From Hippopus hippopus (taxonomy: Eukaryota > Mollusca > Bivalvia > Cardiida > Cardiidae), in NCBI GenBank assembly GCA_946811185.2, contig OX328102.1, forward strand, positions 52,305,619-52,369,618: a DNA stretch of 64,000 nucleotides, in the 5' to 3' direction. Below are positions 1 through 11,933 of the stretch, in pieces. The notes under the pieces are model-generated. The model had not been told where the DNA came from and searched no databases. It saw only the letters and a list, made by a program, of their open reading frames with translations. Position 1 is the stretch's first letter; the number at the start of each line of letters is the position of its first letter. Position numbers and translations under genes: made by a program.

Positions 1-722
1 CCGGACAAGCAGAAAAGGCTGTAATAATGACAAGCAAAGGGAAATAACTCAAAGACTGCACGAGGTAGAGTTATAGTTCTTTCGCACTGTACTCCGTATT
101 ATTGCAACAAACACAAATACCAAGTTTCAAGTCAATCGGACTGGAGATGACAAAGTTAAGCTCTGGACAAAAAACTGGATTGTAAAAATGAAGATGAAAG
201 TGGAATTACTCACAATCCGAGCTAGGTAGAGTTATTGTTCTTGCGCACTGTACTCCGTAATATGGCAACAAACATGCATACCAAATTTGAAGTCTTTCTG
301 ACTTGAGATGACAAAGTTATATTCTGGAAAAGCACTAAATGCTGTAAAAAGGTCCATCAAAGGGAAATAACTCAAAGGCAGCATGAGGTAGGATTACAAT
401 TCTTGCGCACTGTACTTCCAAATATTGCAACAGATAAGCATTCTATATTTCAAGTCATTCCTACTTAAGATGACAAAGTTAATCTTCGGACAAGCAAGAA
501 ATGCTATAAAAATGAAGATCAAAGAGGGAATAACTCAAAATTCGTGCTAGGAAGAGTTATGGTTACTGTGCACTGCACTCAGTAATTTTTCAACAATCAT
601 GCATACCAAATTTGAAGATGTTCAGACAAGAGATGGCAAAGTTATATTCCGGACAAGCAGAAAATGCTGCAAAAATGACGATCGAAGGGAAATAACTCAA
701 AGAGAGCATGAGGTAGAGTTAT
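1..722. repeat. Type A block, 5' partial
   Basis: It holds about 4.6 monomers of roughly 156 bp. Conserved boxes per monomer are GGGAAATAACTCAAAG, GAGGTAGAGTTA, a GCGCACTG box, GCAACAAACATGCATACCAA, and GATGACAAAGTTATATTCCGG. One alternating monomer version has AAAAAACTGGATTGTAAAAATGAAG in place of the CACTAAATGCTGTAAAAA box. Confidence 0.9.
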
Positions 723-757
723 GGTGGGCTTCCGTCGGGTAGGCGGGCGGCGTCCAG
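723..757 (-). repeat. GC-rich border element, short form
   Basis: A 35-bp GC-rich insert lies exactly between A and B monomers. It is the reverse complement of the first 35 bp of the long form (compare 44053-44087). This copy has GTCGGGTAGGCG where all other short copies have GTCGGGCAGGCG. Confidence 0.9.
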
Positions 758-2300
758 TTGAAAATTTCCATTTCTTGTTTACGCAATAAAGTCTGCATTT
801 GTGGTCAGATTTTCATGAAACTTTTATAGTTGCAATGTATCATCAACAGTTTGAAACCTATTGATTTTGAAAATCTCCTACAAACAGTACGGGAAAAGTA
901 ACCATTTGAATTAGTAAATTTCCATTTCTTGTTTACACAATAAAGTCTGCATTTGTGGTCACATTTTCATGAAACTTCCACAGTTGCTTTGTATGATCAA
1001 CAGCTTGAACCTTATTGATTTTGAAAAAGAAATAAAAAACAGTATTGAAAAAGTAGCCATTTGAAAGTGAAAATTTCCATTTCATGTTTAGGCTATAAAG
1101 TCTGCATTAGTGGTCAGATTTTCAGGAAACTTGCATAGTTGCTTTGTATCATCAACAGCTTAAACGCTATTCATTTTGAAAAATATCCAACGAACAGTAC
1201 AGGAAAAGAAGCCATTTGATATTGCAAATGTTCATTTCTTGTTTATGCAATAACGTCTGCATTTGTAGTCAGATTTTTATGAAACTTGAACGGTTGCTTT
1301 GCATCATCAACAGCTTGAATCCTATCGATTTGGAAAAATCCAACAAACAGTACGGAAAAAGTAGCCATTTGAAGTTGAAAATATGAATTTCTTGTTTACG
1401 CAATAAAGTCTGCATTTATAGGCAGATTTTCATGAACCTTGCACAGTTGCTTTGTGTTATCACCAGCTTGAACACTATTAATTTTGAAATCAATCAAACA
1501 GACAGTACTGGAAAAGCAGCCATTTCAAATTGCAAATTTCCATTTCTTGTTTACGCTATAAAGTCGGCATTTGTGGTCAGATTTTCATGAAACTTGCACA
1601 GTTGCTTTGTATCATCAACAGCCTAAACGCTATTGATTTAAAATAAATCTAGCAAACAGTACTGGAGAAGTAGACATTTCAATTTGCAAATGTCCATTTC
1701 TTGTTTATGCAATAAAGTCTGCATTTGTGGTCAGACTTTCATGAAACTTGCACTGTTGCTTTGTAATAGCAATAGACTGAACTCTATTGATTAAAAAAAA
1801 AAAAAAAAAAAAAAAACAGAAATAGTACTGGAAAAGTAGCTATTTGAAATCGCAAATTTCCATCCATTTCTTGTTTACGCAGTAAAGTCGGTATTTGTGG
1901 TCAGATTTTTATGAAACTTCTACAGTTCTTTTGTATGATCAACAGCTTGAACACTATTGATAAAAAAACACACACACACACAAAAAGAGTAGAGGAAAAG
2001 TACCCGTTTGAAGTTGCAAATTTCCAATTCTTGTTTACTCAATAAAGTCTGCATTTGTAGTCAGATTTTCATGAAACTTGCACTGTTGCTTTGTATCATC
2101 GACAGGTTGAACGCTATCGATTAAGAAAAAAATTGCAACATACAGTATTGGAGAAGTAGCTATTTGAAGGTGAAAATTTCCATTTCTTGTTAACGCAATA
2201 AAGTCGGCATTTGTGGTTAGATTTTTATGAAACTTTAACAGTTGCTCTGTATGATCAACAGCTTGAACCCTATTGATTTTGAAAAAACCCAAATAACAGT
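758..2300. repeat. Type B block (about 10 monomers)
   Basis: Monomers carry TTTCCATTTCTTGTTTACGCAATAAAGTCTGCATTTG, TCAGATTTTCATGAAACTT, and CAGCTTGAAC..CTATTGATTTTGAAAA boxes in that order. A 24-base A-run sits at 1793-1816 and a short (CA)n near 1969-1982, both at the A-rich end of a monomer. Confidence 0.9.
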
Positions 2301-2460
2301 ACGGGACAAGAGCGGCAAATTGTCACAAGATACGCCTGTCCCACCGCGAGTTGTCGAGGGGGATAATAATCGTAAAGGGCAGGTAGAGGAAAATAGTAGT
2401 GCAGCAGAAATCATGTAAGTGATTGAAATAGACATGAATGTCTTCTCTAATGTTAAGGAA
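2301..2460. repeat. Non-monomer spacer at a B-to-A border, copy 1
   Basis: About 160 bp unrelated to A or B. It contains GGGACA ... TGTCCC arms (2304-2309 and 2337-2342), CCGCGAGTTGTCGAGGGGG, and GGCAGGTAGAGGAAAATAG. It ends at GTTAAGGAA, followed by a diverged A monomer starting ACATGCATATAAAG. No open frame of note. Confidence 0.85.
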
Positions 2461-4695
2461 ACATGCATATAAAGTTTCAGGTCATTCCAACATGAAAAGA
2501 CAAAGTTATATTGTAGAGAAGCATGAAAAGCTGTAAAAAAAAATAATGAATAGGGAATAATTCCAAAAGGGCATTAGGTAAGGTTACGGCTCCAGTGCAT
2601 TGCACTTTCCGTAACTGCAACAAACATGTTTACCAAGTGTCAAGTCAATTTGACTTGAGGTGACAAATTTCCGTTCCGGACCAGCAAGAAATACTGTAAA
2701 AAGGTAGATCAAAGTGGAATAACTCCAAATCCGCGCTAGGTAGAGTTATTCTTCTTGCGCACTGTACTCCGTAATATTGCAACAAACATGCATACCAAGT
2801 TTGAAGTCTTTCTGACTTGAGATGACAAAGTTATATTCTGGACAAGCACTAAATGCTGTAAAAATGACGATCAAAGGGAAATAACTCAAAGACAGCACGA
2901 GGTAGAGTTACAATTCTTGCGCACTGCACTTCCAAATATTGCAACAAATAAGCATACCATATTTCAAGTCATTCCTACTTAAGATGACAAAGTTATGCTC
3001 CGGACAAGCACTAAATGCTGTAAAAAGGATGATCAAAGGGAAATGACTCATGGACAGCACGAGGTAGAGTTATAATTCTTACGCACTGTACTTCCAAATA
3101 TTGCAACAAATAAGAATTCCATATCTCAAGTCATTCCTACTTAAGATGACAAAGTTAATCTCCGGACAAGCAAGAAATGCTATAAAAATGAACATCAAAG
3201 AGGGAAAAACTCAAAATTCGGGCTAGGAAGAGTTATGGTTATTGTGCACTCCACTCCGTAATATTTGAACAATAATGCATACCAAATTTGAAGATGTTCA
3301 GACTAGAGATGGCAAAGTTATATTCCGGATAAGCAGAAAATGCTGTAAAAATGACGATCAAAGGGAAATAACTCAAAGAATGCACGAGGTAGAGTTATAG
3401 TTCTTTAGCACTGCACTCCATATTATTGCAACAAACACAAATGCCAAGTTTCAAGTCAATCGGAATGGAGATGACAAAGTTAAGCTCTAGTTAAAAAACT
3501 GGATTGTAAAAATGAAGATGAAAGTGGAATTACTCACAATCCGAGCTAGGTAGAGTTATTGTTCTTGCGCACTGTACTCCGTAATATGGCAACAAACATG
3601 CATACCAAATTTGAAGTCGTTCTGATTTGAGATGACAAAGTTATATTCCGGACAAGCACTAAATGCTGTAAAAAGGTCCATCAAAGGGAAATAAGTCAAA
3701 GACAGCATGAGGTAGAGTTACAATTCTTGCGCACTGCACTTCCAAATATTGCAACAAATAAGCATTCTATATGTCAAGTAATTCCTATTTAAGATGACAA
3801 AGTTATGCTCCGGACAAGCAAGAAATGCTATAAAAATGAAGATCAAAGAGGGTTTAAAAAAAAAAACTGGTGATAGGAAGAGTTATGGTGATTGTGCACT
3901 GCACTCAGTAATTTTTCAACAATCATGCATACCAAATTTGAAGATGTTCAGACTAGAGATGACAAAGTTAAATTCCGGACAAGCAGAAAAGGCTGTAATA
4001 ATGACGATGAAAGGGAAATAACTCAAAGACTGCACGAGGTAGAGTTATAGTTCTTTCGCACTGTATCTGTAGTATTGCAACAAACACAAATGCCAGGTTT
4101 CAAGTCAATCGGACTGGAGATGACAAAGTTAAGCTCTGGACAAAAAACTGGATTGTAAAAATGAAGATGAAAGTGGAATTACTCACAATCCGAGCTAGGT
4201 AGAGTTATTGTTCTTGCGCACTGTACTCCGTAATATGGCAACAAACATGCATACCAAATTTGAAGTCTTTCTGACTTGAGATGACAAAGTTATATTCTGG
4301 AAAAGCACTAAATGCTGTAAAAAGGTCCATCAAAGGGAAATAACTCAAAGGCAGCATGAGGTAGGATTACAATTCTTGCGCACTGTACTTCCAAATATTG
4401 CAACAGATAAGCATTCTATATTTCAAGTCATTCCTACTTAAGATGACAAAGTTAATCTTCGGACAAGCAAGAAATGCTATAAAAATGAAGATCAAAGAGG
4501 GAATAACTCAAAATTCGTGCTAGGAAGAGTTATGGTTATTGTGCACTGCACTCAGTAATTTTTCAACAATCATGCATACCAAATTTGAAGATGTTCAGAC
4601 AAGAGATGGCAAAGTTATATTCCGGAAAAGCAGAAAATGCTGCAAAAATGACGATCGAAGGGAAATAACTCAAAGAGAGCATGAGGTAGAGTTAT
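2461..4695. repeat. Type A block (2235 bp)
   Basis: It begins with a diverged monomer (AAAAAAAAATAATGAATAGGGAATAATTCC) and then regular A monomers. Near 3858 one monomer has an A10 run (GGTTTAAAAAAAAAAACTGG) in place of the usual AATAACTCAAAATTCG, a useful marker for this block type. Confidence 0.9.
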
Positions 4696-4730
4696 GGTGG
4701 GCTTCCGTCGGGCAGGCGGGCGGCGTCCAG
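4696..4730 (-). repeat. GC-rich border element, short form
   Basis: Lies between AGAGTTAT (type A) and TTGAAAATTTCC (type B). Contains GCTTCCGTCGGGCAGGCGGG. Confidence 0.9.
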
Positions 4731-6268
4731 TTGAAAATTTCCATTTCTTGTTTACGCAATAAAGTCTGCATTTGTGGTCAGATTTTCATGAAACTTTTAT
4801 AGTTGCAATGTATCATCAACAGTTTGAAACCTATTGATTTTGAAAATCTCCTACAAACAGTACGGGAAAAGTAACCATTTGAATTAGTAAATTTCCATTT
4901 CTTGTTTACACAATAAAGTCTGCATTTGTGGTCACATTTTCATGAAACTTCCACAGTTGCTTTGTATGATCAACAGCTTGAACCTTATTGATTTTGAAAA
5001 AGAAATAAAAAACAGTATTGAAAAAGTAGCCATTTGAAAGTGAAAATTTCCATTTCATGTTTAGGCTATAAAGTCTGCATTAGTGGTCAGATTTTCAGGA
5101 AACTTGCATAGCTGCTTTGTATCATCAACAGCTTAAACGCTATTCATTTTGAAAAATATCCAACGAACAGTACAGGAAAAGAAGCCATTTGATATTGCAA
5201 ATGTTCATTTCTTGTTTATGCAATAACGTCTGCATTTGAAGTCAGATTTTTATGAAACTTGAACGGTTGCTTTGCATCATCAACAGCTTGAATCCTATCG
5301 ATTTGGAAAAATCCAACAAACAGTACGGAAAAAGTAGCCATTTGAAGTTGAAAATATGAATTTCTTGTTTACGCAATAAAGTCTGCATTTATAGTCAGAT
5401 TTTCATGAACCTTGCACAGTTGCTTTGTGTTATCACCAGCTTGAACACTATTAATTTTGAAATCAATCAAACAGACAGTACTGGAAAAGCAGCCATTTCA
5501 AATTGCAAATTTCCATTTCTTGTTTACGCTATAAAGTCGGCATTTGTGGTCAGATTTTCATGAAACTTGCACAGTTGCTTTGTATCATCAACAGCCTAAA
5601 CGCTATTGATTTAAAATAAATCTAGCAAACAGTACTGGAGAAGTAGACATTTCAATTTGCAAATGTCCATTTCTTGTTTATGCAATAAAGTCTGCATTTG
5701 TGGTCAGACTTTCATGAAACTTGCACTGTTGCTTTGTAATAGCAATAGACTGAACTCTATTGATTAAAAAAAAAAAAAAAAAAACAGAAATAGTACTGGA
5801 AAAGTAGCTATTTGAAATCGCAAATTTCCATCCATTTCTTGTTTACGCAGTAAAGTCGGTATTTGTGGTCAGATTTTTATGAAACTTCTACAGTTCTTTT
5901 GTATGATCAACAGCTTGAACACTATTGATAAAAAAACACACACACACACAAAAAGAGTAGAGGAAAAGTACCCGTTTGAAGTTGCAAATTTCCAATTCTT
6001 GTTTACTCAATAAAGTCTGCATTTGTAGTCAGATTTTCATGAAACTTGCACTGTTGCTTTGTATCATCGACAGGTTGAACGCTATCGATTAAGAAAAAAA
6101 TTGCAACATACAGTATTGGAGAAGTAGCTATTTGAAGGTGAAAATTTCCATTTCTTGTTAACGCAATAAAGTCGGCATTTGTGGTTAGATTTTTATGAAA
6201 CTTTAACAGTTGCTCTGTATGATCAACAGCTTGAACCCTATTGATTTTGAAAAAACCCAAATAACAGT
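4731..6268. repeat. Type B block (1538 bp)
   Basis: Near-identical to 758-2300. Its A-run at 5766-5784 is 19 bases instead of 24, which accounts for most of the length difference. Confidence 0.9.
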
Positions 6269-6428
6269 ACGGGACAAGAGCGGCAAATTGTCACAAGATA
6301 CGCCTGTCCCACCGCGAGTTGTCGAGGGGGATAATAATCGTAAAGGGCAGGTAGAGGAAAATAGTAGTGCAGCAGAAATCATGTAAGTGATTGAAATAGA
6401 CATGAATGTCTTCTCTAATGTTAAGGAA
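6269..6428. repeat. B-to-A spacer, copy 2
   Basis: Reads the same as 2301-2460 along its length. Confidence 0.85.
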
Positions 6429-8663
6429 ACATGCATATAAAGTTTCAGGTCATTCCAACATGAAAAGACAAAGTTATATTGTAGAGAAGCATGAAAAGCT
6501 GTAAAAAAAAATAATGAATAGGGAATAATTCCAAAAGGGCATTAGGTAAGGTTACGGCTCCAGTGCATTGCACTTTCCGTAACTGCAACAAACATGTTTA
6601 CCAAGTGTCAAGTCAATTTGACTTGAGGTGACAAATTTCCGTTCCGGACCAGCAAGAAATACTGTAAAAAGGTAGATCAAAGTGGAATAACTCCAAATCC
6701 GCGCTAGGTAGAGTTATTCTTCTTGCGCACTGTACTCCGTAATATTGCAACAAACATGCATACCAAGTTTGAAGTCTTTCTGACTAGAGATGACAAAGTT
6801 ATATTCTGGACAAGCACTAAATGCTGTAAAAATGACGATCAAAGGGAAATAACTCAAAGACAGCACGAGGTAGAGTTACAATTCTTGCGCACTGCACTTC
6901 CAAATATTGCAACAAATAAGCATACCATATTTCAAGTCATTCCTACTTAAGATGACAAAGTTATGCTCCGGACAAGCACTAAATGCTGTAAAAAGGATGA
7001 TCAAAGGGAAATGACTCATGGACAGCACGAGGTAGAGTTATAATTCTTACGCACTGTACTTCCAAATATTGCAACAAATAAGAATTCCATATCTCAAGTC
7101 ATTCCTACTTAAGATGACAAAGTTAATCTCCGGACAAGCAAGAAATGCTATAAAAATGAACATCAAAGAGGGAAAAACTCAAAATTCGGGCTAGGAAGAG
7201 TTATGGTTATTGTGCACTCCACTCCGTAATATTTGAACAATAATGCATACCAAATTTGAAGATGTTCAGACTAGAGATGGCAAAGTTATATTCCGGATAA
7301 GCAGAAAATGCTGTAAAAATGACGATCAAAGGGAAATAACTCAAAGAATGCACGAGGTAGAGTTATAGTTCTTTAGCACTGCACTCCATATTATTGCAAC
7401 AAACACAAATGCCAAGTTTCAAGTCAATCGGAATGGAGATGACAAAGTTAAGCTCTAGTTAAAAAACTGGATTGTAAAAATGAAGATGAAAGTGGAATTA
7501 CTCACAATCCGAGCTAGGTAGAGTTATTGTTCTTGCGCACTGTACTCCGTAATATGGCAACAAACATGCATACCAAATTTGAAGTCGTTCTGATTTGAGA
7601 TGACAAAGTTATATTCCGGACAAGCACTAAATGCTGTAAAAATGTCCATCAAAGGGAAATAAGTCAAAGACAGCATGAGGTAGAGTTACAATTCTTGCGC
7701 ACTGCACTTCCAAATATTGCAACAAATAAGCATTCTATATGTCAAGTAATTCCTATTTAAGATGACAAAGTTATGCTCCGGACAAGCAAGAAATGCTATA
7801 AAAATGAAGATCAAAGAGGGTTTAAAAAAAAAAACTGGTGATAGGAAGAGTTATGGTGATTGTGCACTGCACTCAGTAATTTTTCAACAATCATGCATAC
7901 CAAATTTGAAGATGTTCAGACTAGAGATGTCAAAGTTAAATTCCGGACAAGCAGAAAAGGCTGTAATAATGACGATGAAAGGGAAATAACTCAAAGACTG
8001 CACGAGGTAGAGTTATAGTTCTTTCGCACTGTATCTGTAGTATTGCAACAAACACAAATGCCAAGTTTCAAGTCAATGGGACTGGAGATGACAAAGTTAA
8101 GCTCTGGACAAAAAACTGGATTGTAAAAATGAAGATGAAAGTGGAATTACTCACAATCCGAGCTAGGTAGAGTTATTGTTCTTGCACACTGTACTCCGTA
8201 ATATGGCAACAAATATGCATACCAAATTTGAAGTCTTTCTGACTTGAGATGACAAAGTTATATTCTGGAAAAGCACTAAATGCTGTAAAAAGGTCCATCA
8301 AAGGGAAATAACTCAAAGGCAGCATGAGGTAGGATTACAATTCTTGCGCACTGTACTTCCAAATATTGCAACAGATAAGCATTCTATATTTCAAGTCATT
8401 CCTACTTAAGATGACAAAGTTAATCTTCGGACAAGCAAGAAATGCTATAAAAATGAAGATCAAAGAGGGAATAACTCAAAATTCGTGCTAGGAAGAGTTA
8501 TGGTTATTGTGCACTGCACTCAGTAATTTTTCAACAATCATGCATACCAAATTTGAAGATGTTCAGACAAGAGATGGCAAAGTTATATTCCGGAAAAGCA
8601 GAAAATGCTGCAAAAATGACGATCGAAGGGAAATAACTCAAAGAGAGCATGAGGTAGAGTTAT
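6429..8663. repeat. Type A block (2235 bp)
   Basis: Copy of 2461-4695. It differs at marker sites: TGTCCATC at about 7645, GATGTCAAAG at about 7929 and CCAAGTTTC at about 8061, where the first copy has GGTCCATC, GATGACAAAG and CCAGGTTTC. Confidence 0.9.
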
Positions 8664-8698
8664 GGTGGGCTTCCGTCGGGCAGGCGGGCGGCGTCCAG
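8664..8698 (-). repeat. GC-rich border element, short form
   Basis: Same 35 bp as at 4696, here leading into the short B block. Confidence 0.9.
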
Positions 8699-9355
8699 TT
8701 GAAAATTTCCATTTCTTGTTTACGCAATAAAGTCTGCATTTGTGGTCAGATTTTCATGAAACTTTTATAGTTGCATTGTATCATCAACAGTTTGAAACCT
8801 ATTGATTTTGAAAATCTCCTACAAACAGTACGGGAAAAGTAACCATTTGAATTAGTAAATTTCCATTTCTTGTTTACACAATAAAGTCTGCATTTGTGGT
8901 CACATTTTCATGAAACTTCCACAGTTGCTTTGTATGATCAACAGCTTGAACTTTATTGATTTTGAAAAAGAAATAAAAAACAGTATTGAAAAAGTAGCCA
9001 TTTGAAAGTGAAAATTTCCATTTCATGTTTAGGCTATAAAGTCTGCATTAGTGGTCAGATTTTCAGGAAACTTGCATAGTTGCTTTGTATCATCAACAGC
9101 TTAAACGCTATTCATTTTGAAAAATATCCAACGAACAGTACAGGAAAAGAAGCCATTTGATATTGCAAATGTTCATTTCTTGTTTATGCAATAACGTCTG
9201 CATTTGAAGTCAGATTTTTATGAAACTTGAACGGTTGCTTTGCATCATCAACAGCTTCAATCCTATTGATTTGGAAAAATCCAACAAACAGTACGGAAAA
9301 AGTAGCCATTTGAAGTTGAAAATATCCATTTCTTGTTTATGCAATAAGGTCTGCA
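8699..9355. repeat. Short type B block (657 bp)
   Basis: About four monomers, ending by direct fusion to type A in GGTCTGCA|GTCTTTCTGAC. The left side is the B box AAGTCTGCATTTG; the right side is the A box GAAGTCTTTCTGAC, so a 3-5 bp overlap (GTCT/GCAGTC) may have guided the join. Confidence 0.88.
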
Positions 9356-9886
9356 GTCTTTCTGACTTGAGATGACAAAGTTATATTCCGGACAAGCACT
9401 AAATGCTGTAAAAAGGTCCATCAAAGGGAAATAACTCAAAGACAGCACGAGATGGGGTTACAATTCTTGCGCACTGTACTTCCAAATATTGCAACAAATT
9501 AGCATTCCATATTTCAAGTCATTCCTACTTAAGATGACAAAGTTATGCTCCGGACAAGCAAGAAATGCTATAAAAATGAACATCAAAGAGGGAAAAACTC
9601 AAAATTCGTGCTAGGAAGAGTTATGGTGATTGTGCACTCCACTCCGTAATTTTTCAACAATCATGCATACCAAATTTGAAGATGTTCAGACAAGAGATGG
9701 CAAAGTTATATTCCGGACAAGCAGAAAATGCTGCAAAACTGACGATGAAAGGGAAATAACTGAAAGACAGCAGGAGGTAGAGTTATGGTTCTTTCGCACT
9801 GCACTCCGTATTATTACAACAAACACAAATGCAGAGTTTCAAGTCAATCGGACTGGAGATGACAAAGTTATGCTCCGGACAAAGAA
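9356..9886. repeat. Short type A block (531 bp)
   Basis: About 3.4 monomers between a direct B fusion and the long GC element. It contains the best open A-frame stretch, discussed under findings, but no gene. Confidence 0.88.
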
Positions 9887-9983
9887 CTGGACGCCGCCCG
9901 CCTATCCGCCGGAAGCCCGCCTGGACGGCCGTACCCCATCGGTGATCCCATAATACGTCCCGAATTCGACGGGCATATAAAAA
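9887..9983 (+). repeat. GC-rich border element, long form
   Basis: Starts CTGGACGCCGCCCGCC, continues GGAAGCCCGCCTGGACGGCC, and ends ATACGTCCCGAATTCGACGGGCATATAAAAA, which is an imperfect hairpin (CGTCCCG against CGGGCAT). Much more GC-rich than anything around it. Its first 35 bp are the short form in opposite orientation. Confidence 0.9.
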
Positions 9984-11933
9984 AGTAGCCATTTGAAGTT
10001 GAAAATTTCCATTTCTTGTTTACGCAATAAAGTCTGCATTTGTGGTCAGATTTTCATGAAACTTGTATAGTTGCTTTGTATCATGAACAGCTTGAAACCT
10101 ATTGATTTTGAAAATCTCCTACAAACAGTACGGGAAAAGTAGCCATTTGAATTAGTAAATTTCCATTTCTTGTTTACACAATAAAGTCTGCATTTGTGGT
10201 CAGATTTTCATGAAACTTCCACAGTTGCTTTGTATGATCAACAGCTTGAACCTTATTGATTTTGAAAAAGAAATAAAAAACAGTATTGGAAAAGTAGCCA
10301 TTTGAAAGTGAAAATTTCCATTTCATGTTTAGGCTATAAAGTCTGCATTAGTGGTCAGATTTTCAGGAAACTTGCATAGTTGCTTTGTATAATCAACAGC
10401 TTAAACGCTATTGATTTTGAAGAACATCCAACGAACAGTACAGGAAAAGAAGCCATTTGATATTGCAAATGTCCATTTCTTGTTTATGCAATAAAGTCTG
10501 CATTTGTAGTCAGATTTTTATGAATCTTGAACGGTTGCTTTGTATCATCAACAGCTTGAATCCTATCGATTTGGAAAAATCCAACAAACAGTACGGAAAA
10601 AGTAGCCATTTGAAGTTGAAAATATAAATTTCTTGTTTACGCAATAAAGTCTGCATTTGTAGTCAGATTTTCATGAACCTTGCATAGTTGCTTTGTATCA
10701 TCAACAGCTTGAACGCAATTGATTTTGAAATAAATCTGGCAAACAGTACTGGAAACGTAGCCATTTGAATTTGCAAATGTCCATTTCTTGTTTACGCTAT
10801 AAAGTCGGCACTTGTGGTCTGATTTTCATGAAACTTCTACAGTTGCTTTGTAATAACAATAGACTGAACTCTATTGATTAAAAAAAAAACAAACAAACAA
10901 AAATAGTACTGGAAAAGTAGGCATTTGACATAGCAAATTTCGATTTCTTGTTTACGCAATAAAATCTGCATTTGCGGTCAGAATTTTATGAAACTAGTAC
11001 AGTTTCTTTGCAGGATCACCAGCTTGAACCCTATTGATTTTGAACAAAAATCCAACAAACAGTACGGGATAATTAGCCATTTGAAGTTGCAAATTTCCAT
11101 TTCGTGTTTACGCAATAAAGTCTCCATTTGTCGTCAGATTTTTATGTAACTTCCACAGTTGCTTTGTATCATCAACAGCTTGAACCTTATTGATTTTGAA
11201 AAACATTTCTTGTTTACGCAATTAAGTCTGCACTTGTAGTCAGATTTTCATAAAACTTTTATAGTTCCTTTGTATCATCACAGCTTGAACGCTAATGATT
11301 TAGAAAAAAAAATCCAACAAACAGTACAAGAAAAAGTAGCCATTTGAACTTCCAAATTTCCATTTCTTGTTAATGCAATAAAGTCTGCATTTGTATTCAG
11401 ATTTTCATGAATTTTGTATAGTAGATTTGTATCTTCAACGGCTTGAACCCCATTCATTTTGAATTAAATCTAACAAAAAATATTGGAAAAGTAGCTATTT
11501 TATATTGCAAACTTCCATTTCTTGTTTACGCAATAAAGTCGGCATTTGTGGTAAGATTTTTATGAAAATTCTACAGTCCCTTTGTATGATCAACAGCTTG
11601 AACACTATTGATTAAAAAAAAAGGAAAAAAAAAAAAAAAAAAAAAAAAACACACATACACACACACACACAAATAGTAGAGGAAAAGTACCCGTTTGAAG
11701 TTGCAAAGTTCCAATTCTTGTTTACTCAATAAAGTCTGCATTTGTAGTCAGACTGTTGCTTTGTTACATCGACAGGTTGAACGCTATCGATTAAGAAAAA
11801 AATTGCAACATACAGTATTGGAGAAGTAGCCATTTGAAGGTGAAAATTTCCATTTCTTGTTTACGCAATAAAGTCGGCATTTGTGGTCAGATTTTTATGA
11901 AACTTTAACAGTTGCTCTGTATGATAAACAGCT
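9984..11933. repeat. Long type B block (1950 bp)
   Basis: About 12.5 monomers, with one truncated monomer near 11210 (AAAAACATTTCTTG). An A-rich plus (CA)n tract at 11613-11672 lies in the penultimate monomer. It ends by direct fusion to type A in AAACAGCT|GATGCAAAGTTATG. Confidence 0.9.

Larger units (their letters stand above)
1..4695. repeat. Partial leading unit with an extra 3.97-kb module
   Basis: The window opens inside a type A block; position 1 corresponds to about 38939 in the last third of the array. From 723 to 4695 there is a GC(short)-B-spacer-A module. It is repeated almost base for base at 4696-8663 (step 3973). In the later units this module occurs once, so here it is tandemly duplicated or belongs to a differently organised neighbouring unit outside the window. 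Confidence 0.85.

Noticed and set aside
2035..2468. Overlapping minus-strand open frames over type B monomers and the spacer, repeated in each unit
   Set aside because: They start on non-ATG codons or run through the spacer. They recur only because the whole unit is copied, and they match no protein family.
9630..9992. Plus and minus open frames across the A block and long GC element (107 and 69 codons)
   Set aside because: Both strands are open over the same bases, the plus peptide is a monomer translation ending in GC-element sequence, and it is copied with the unit.
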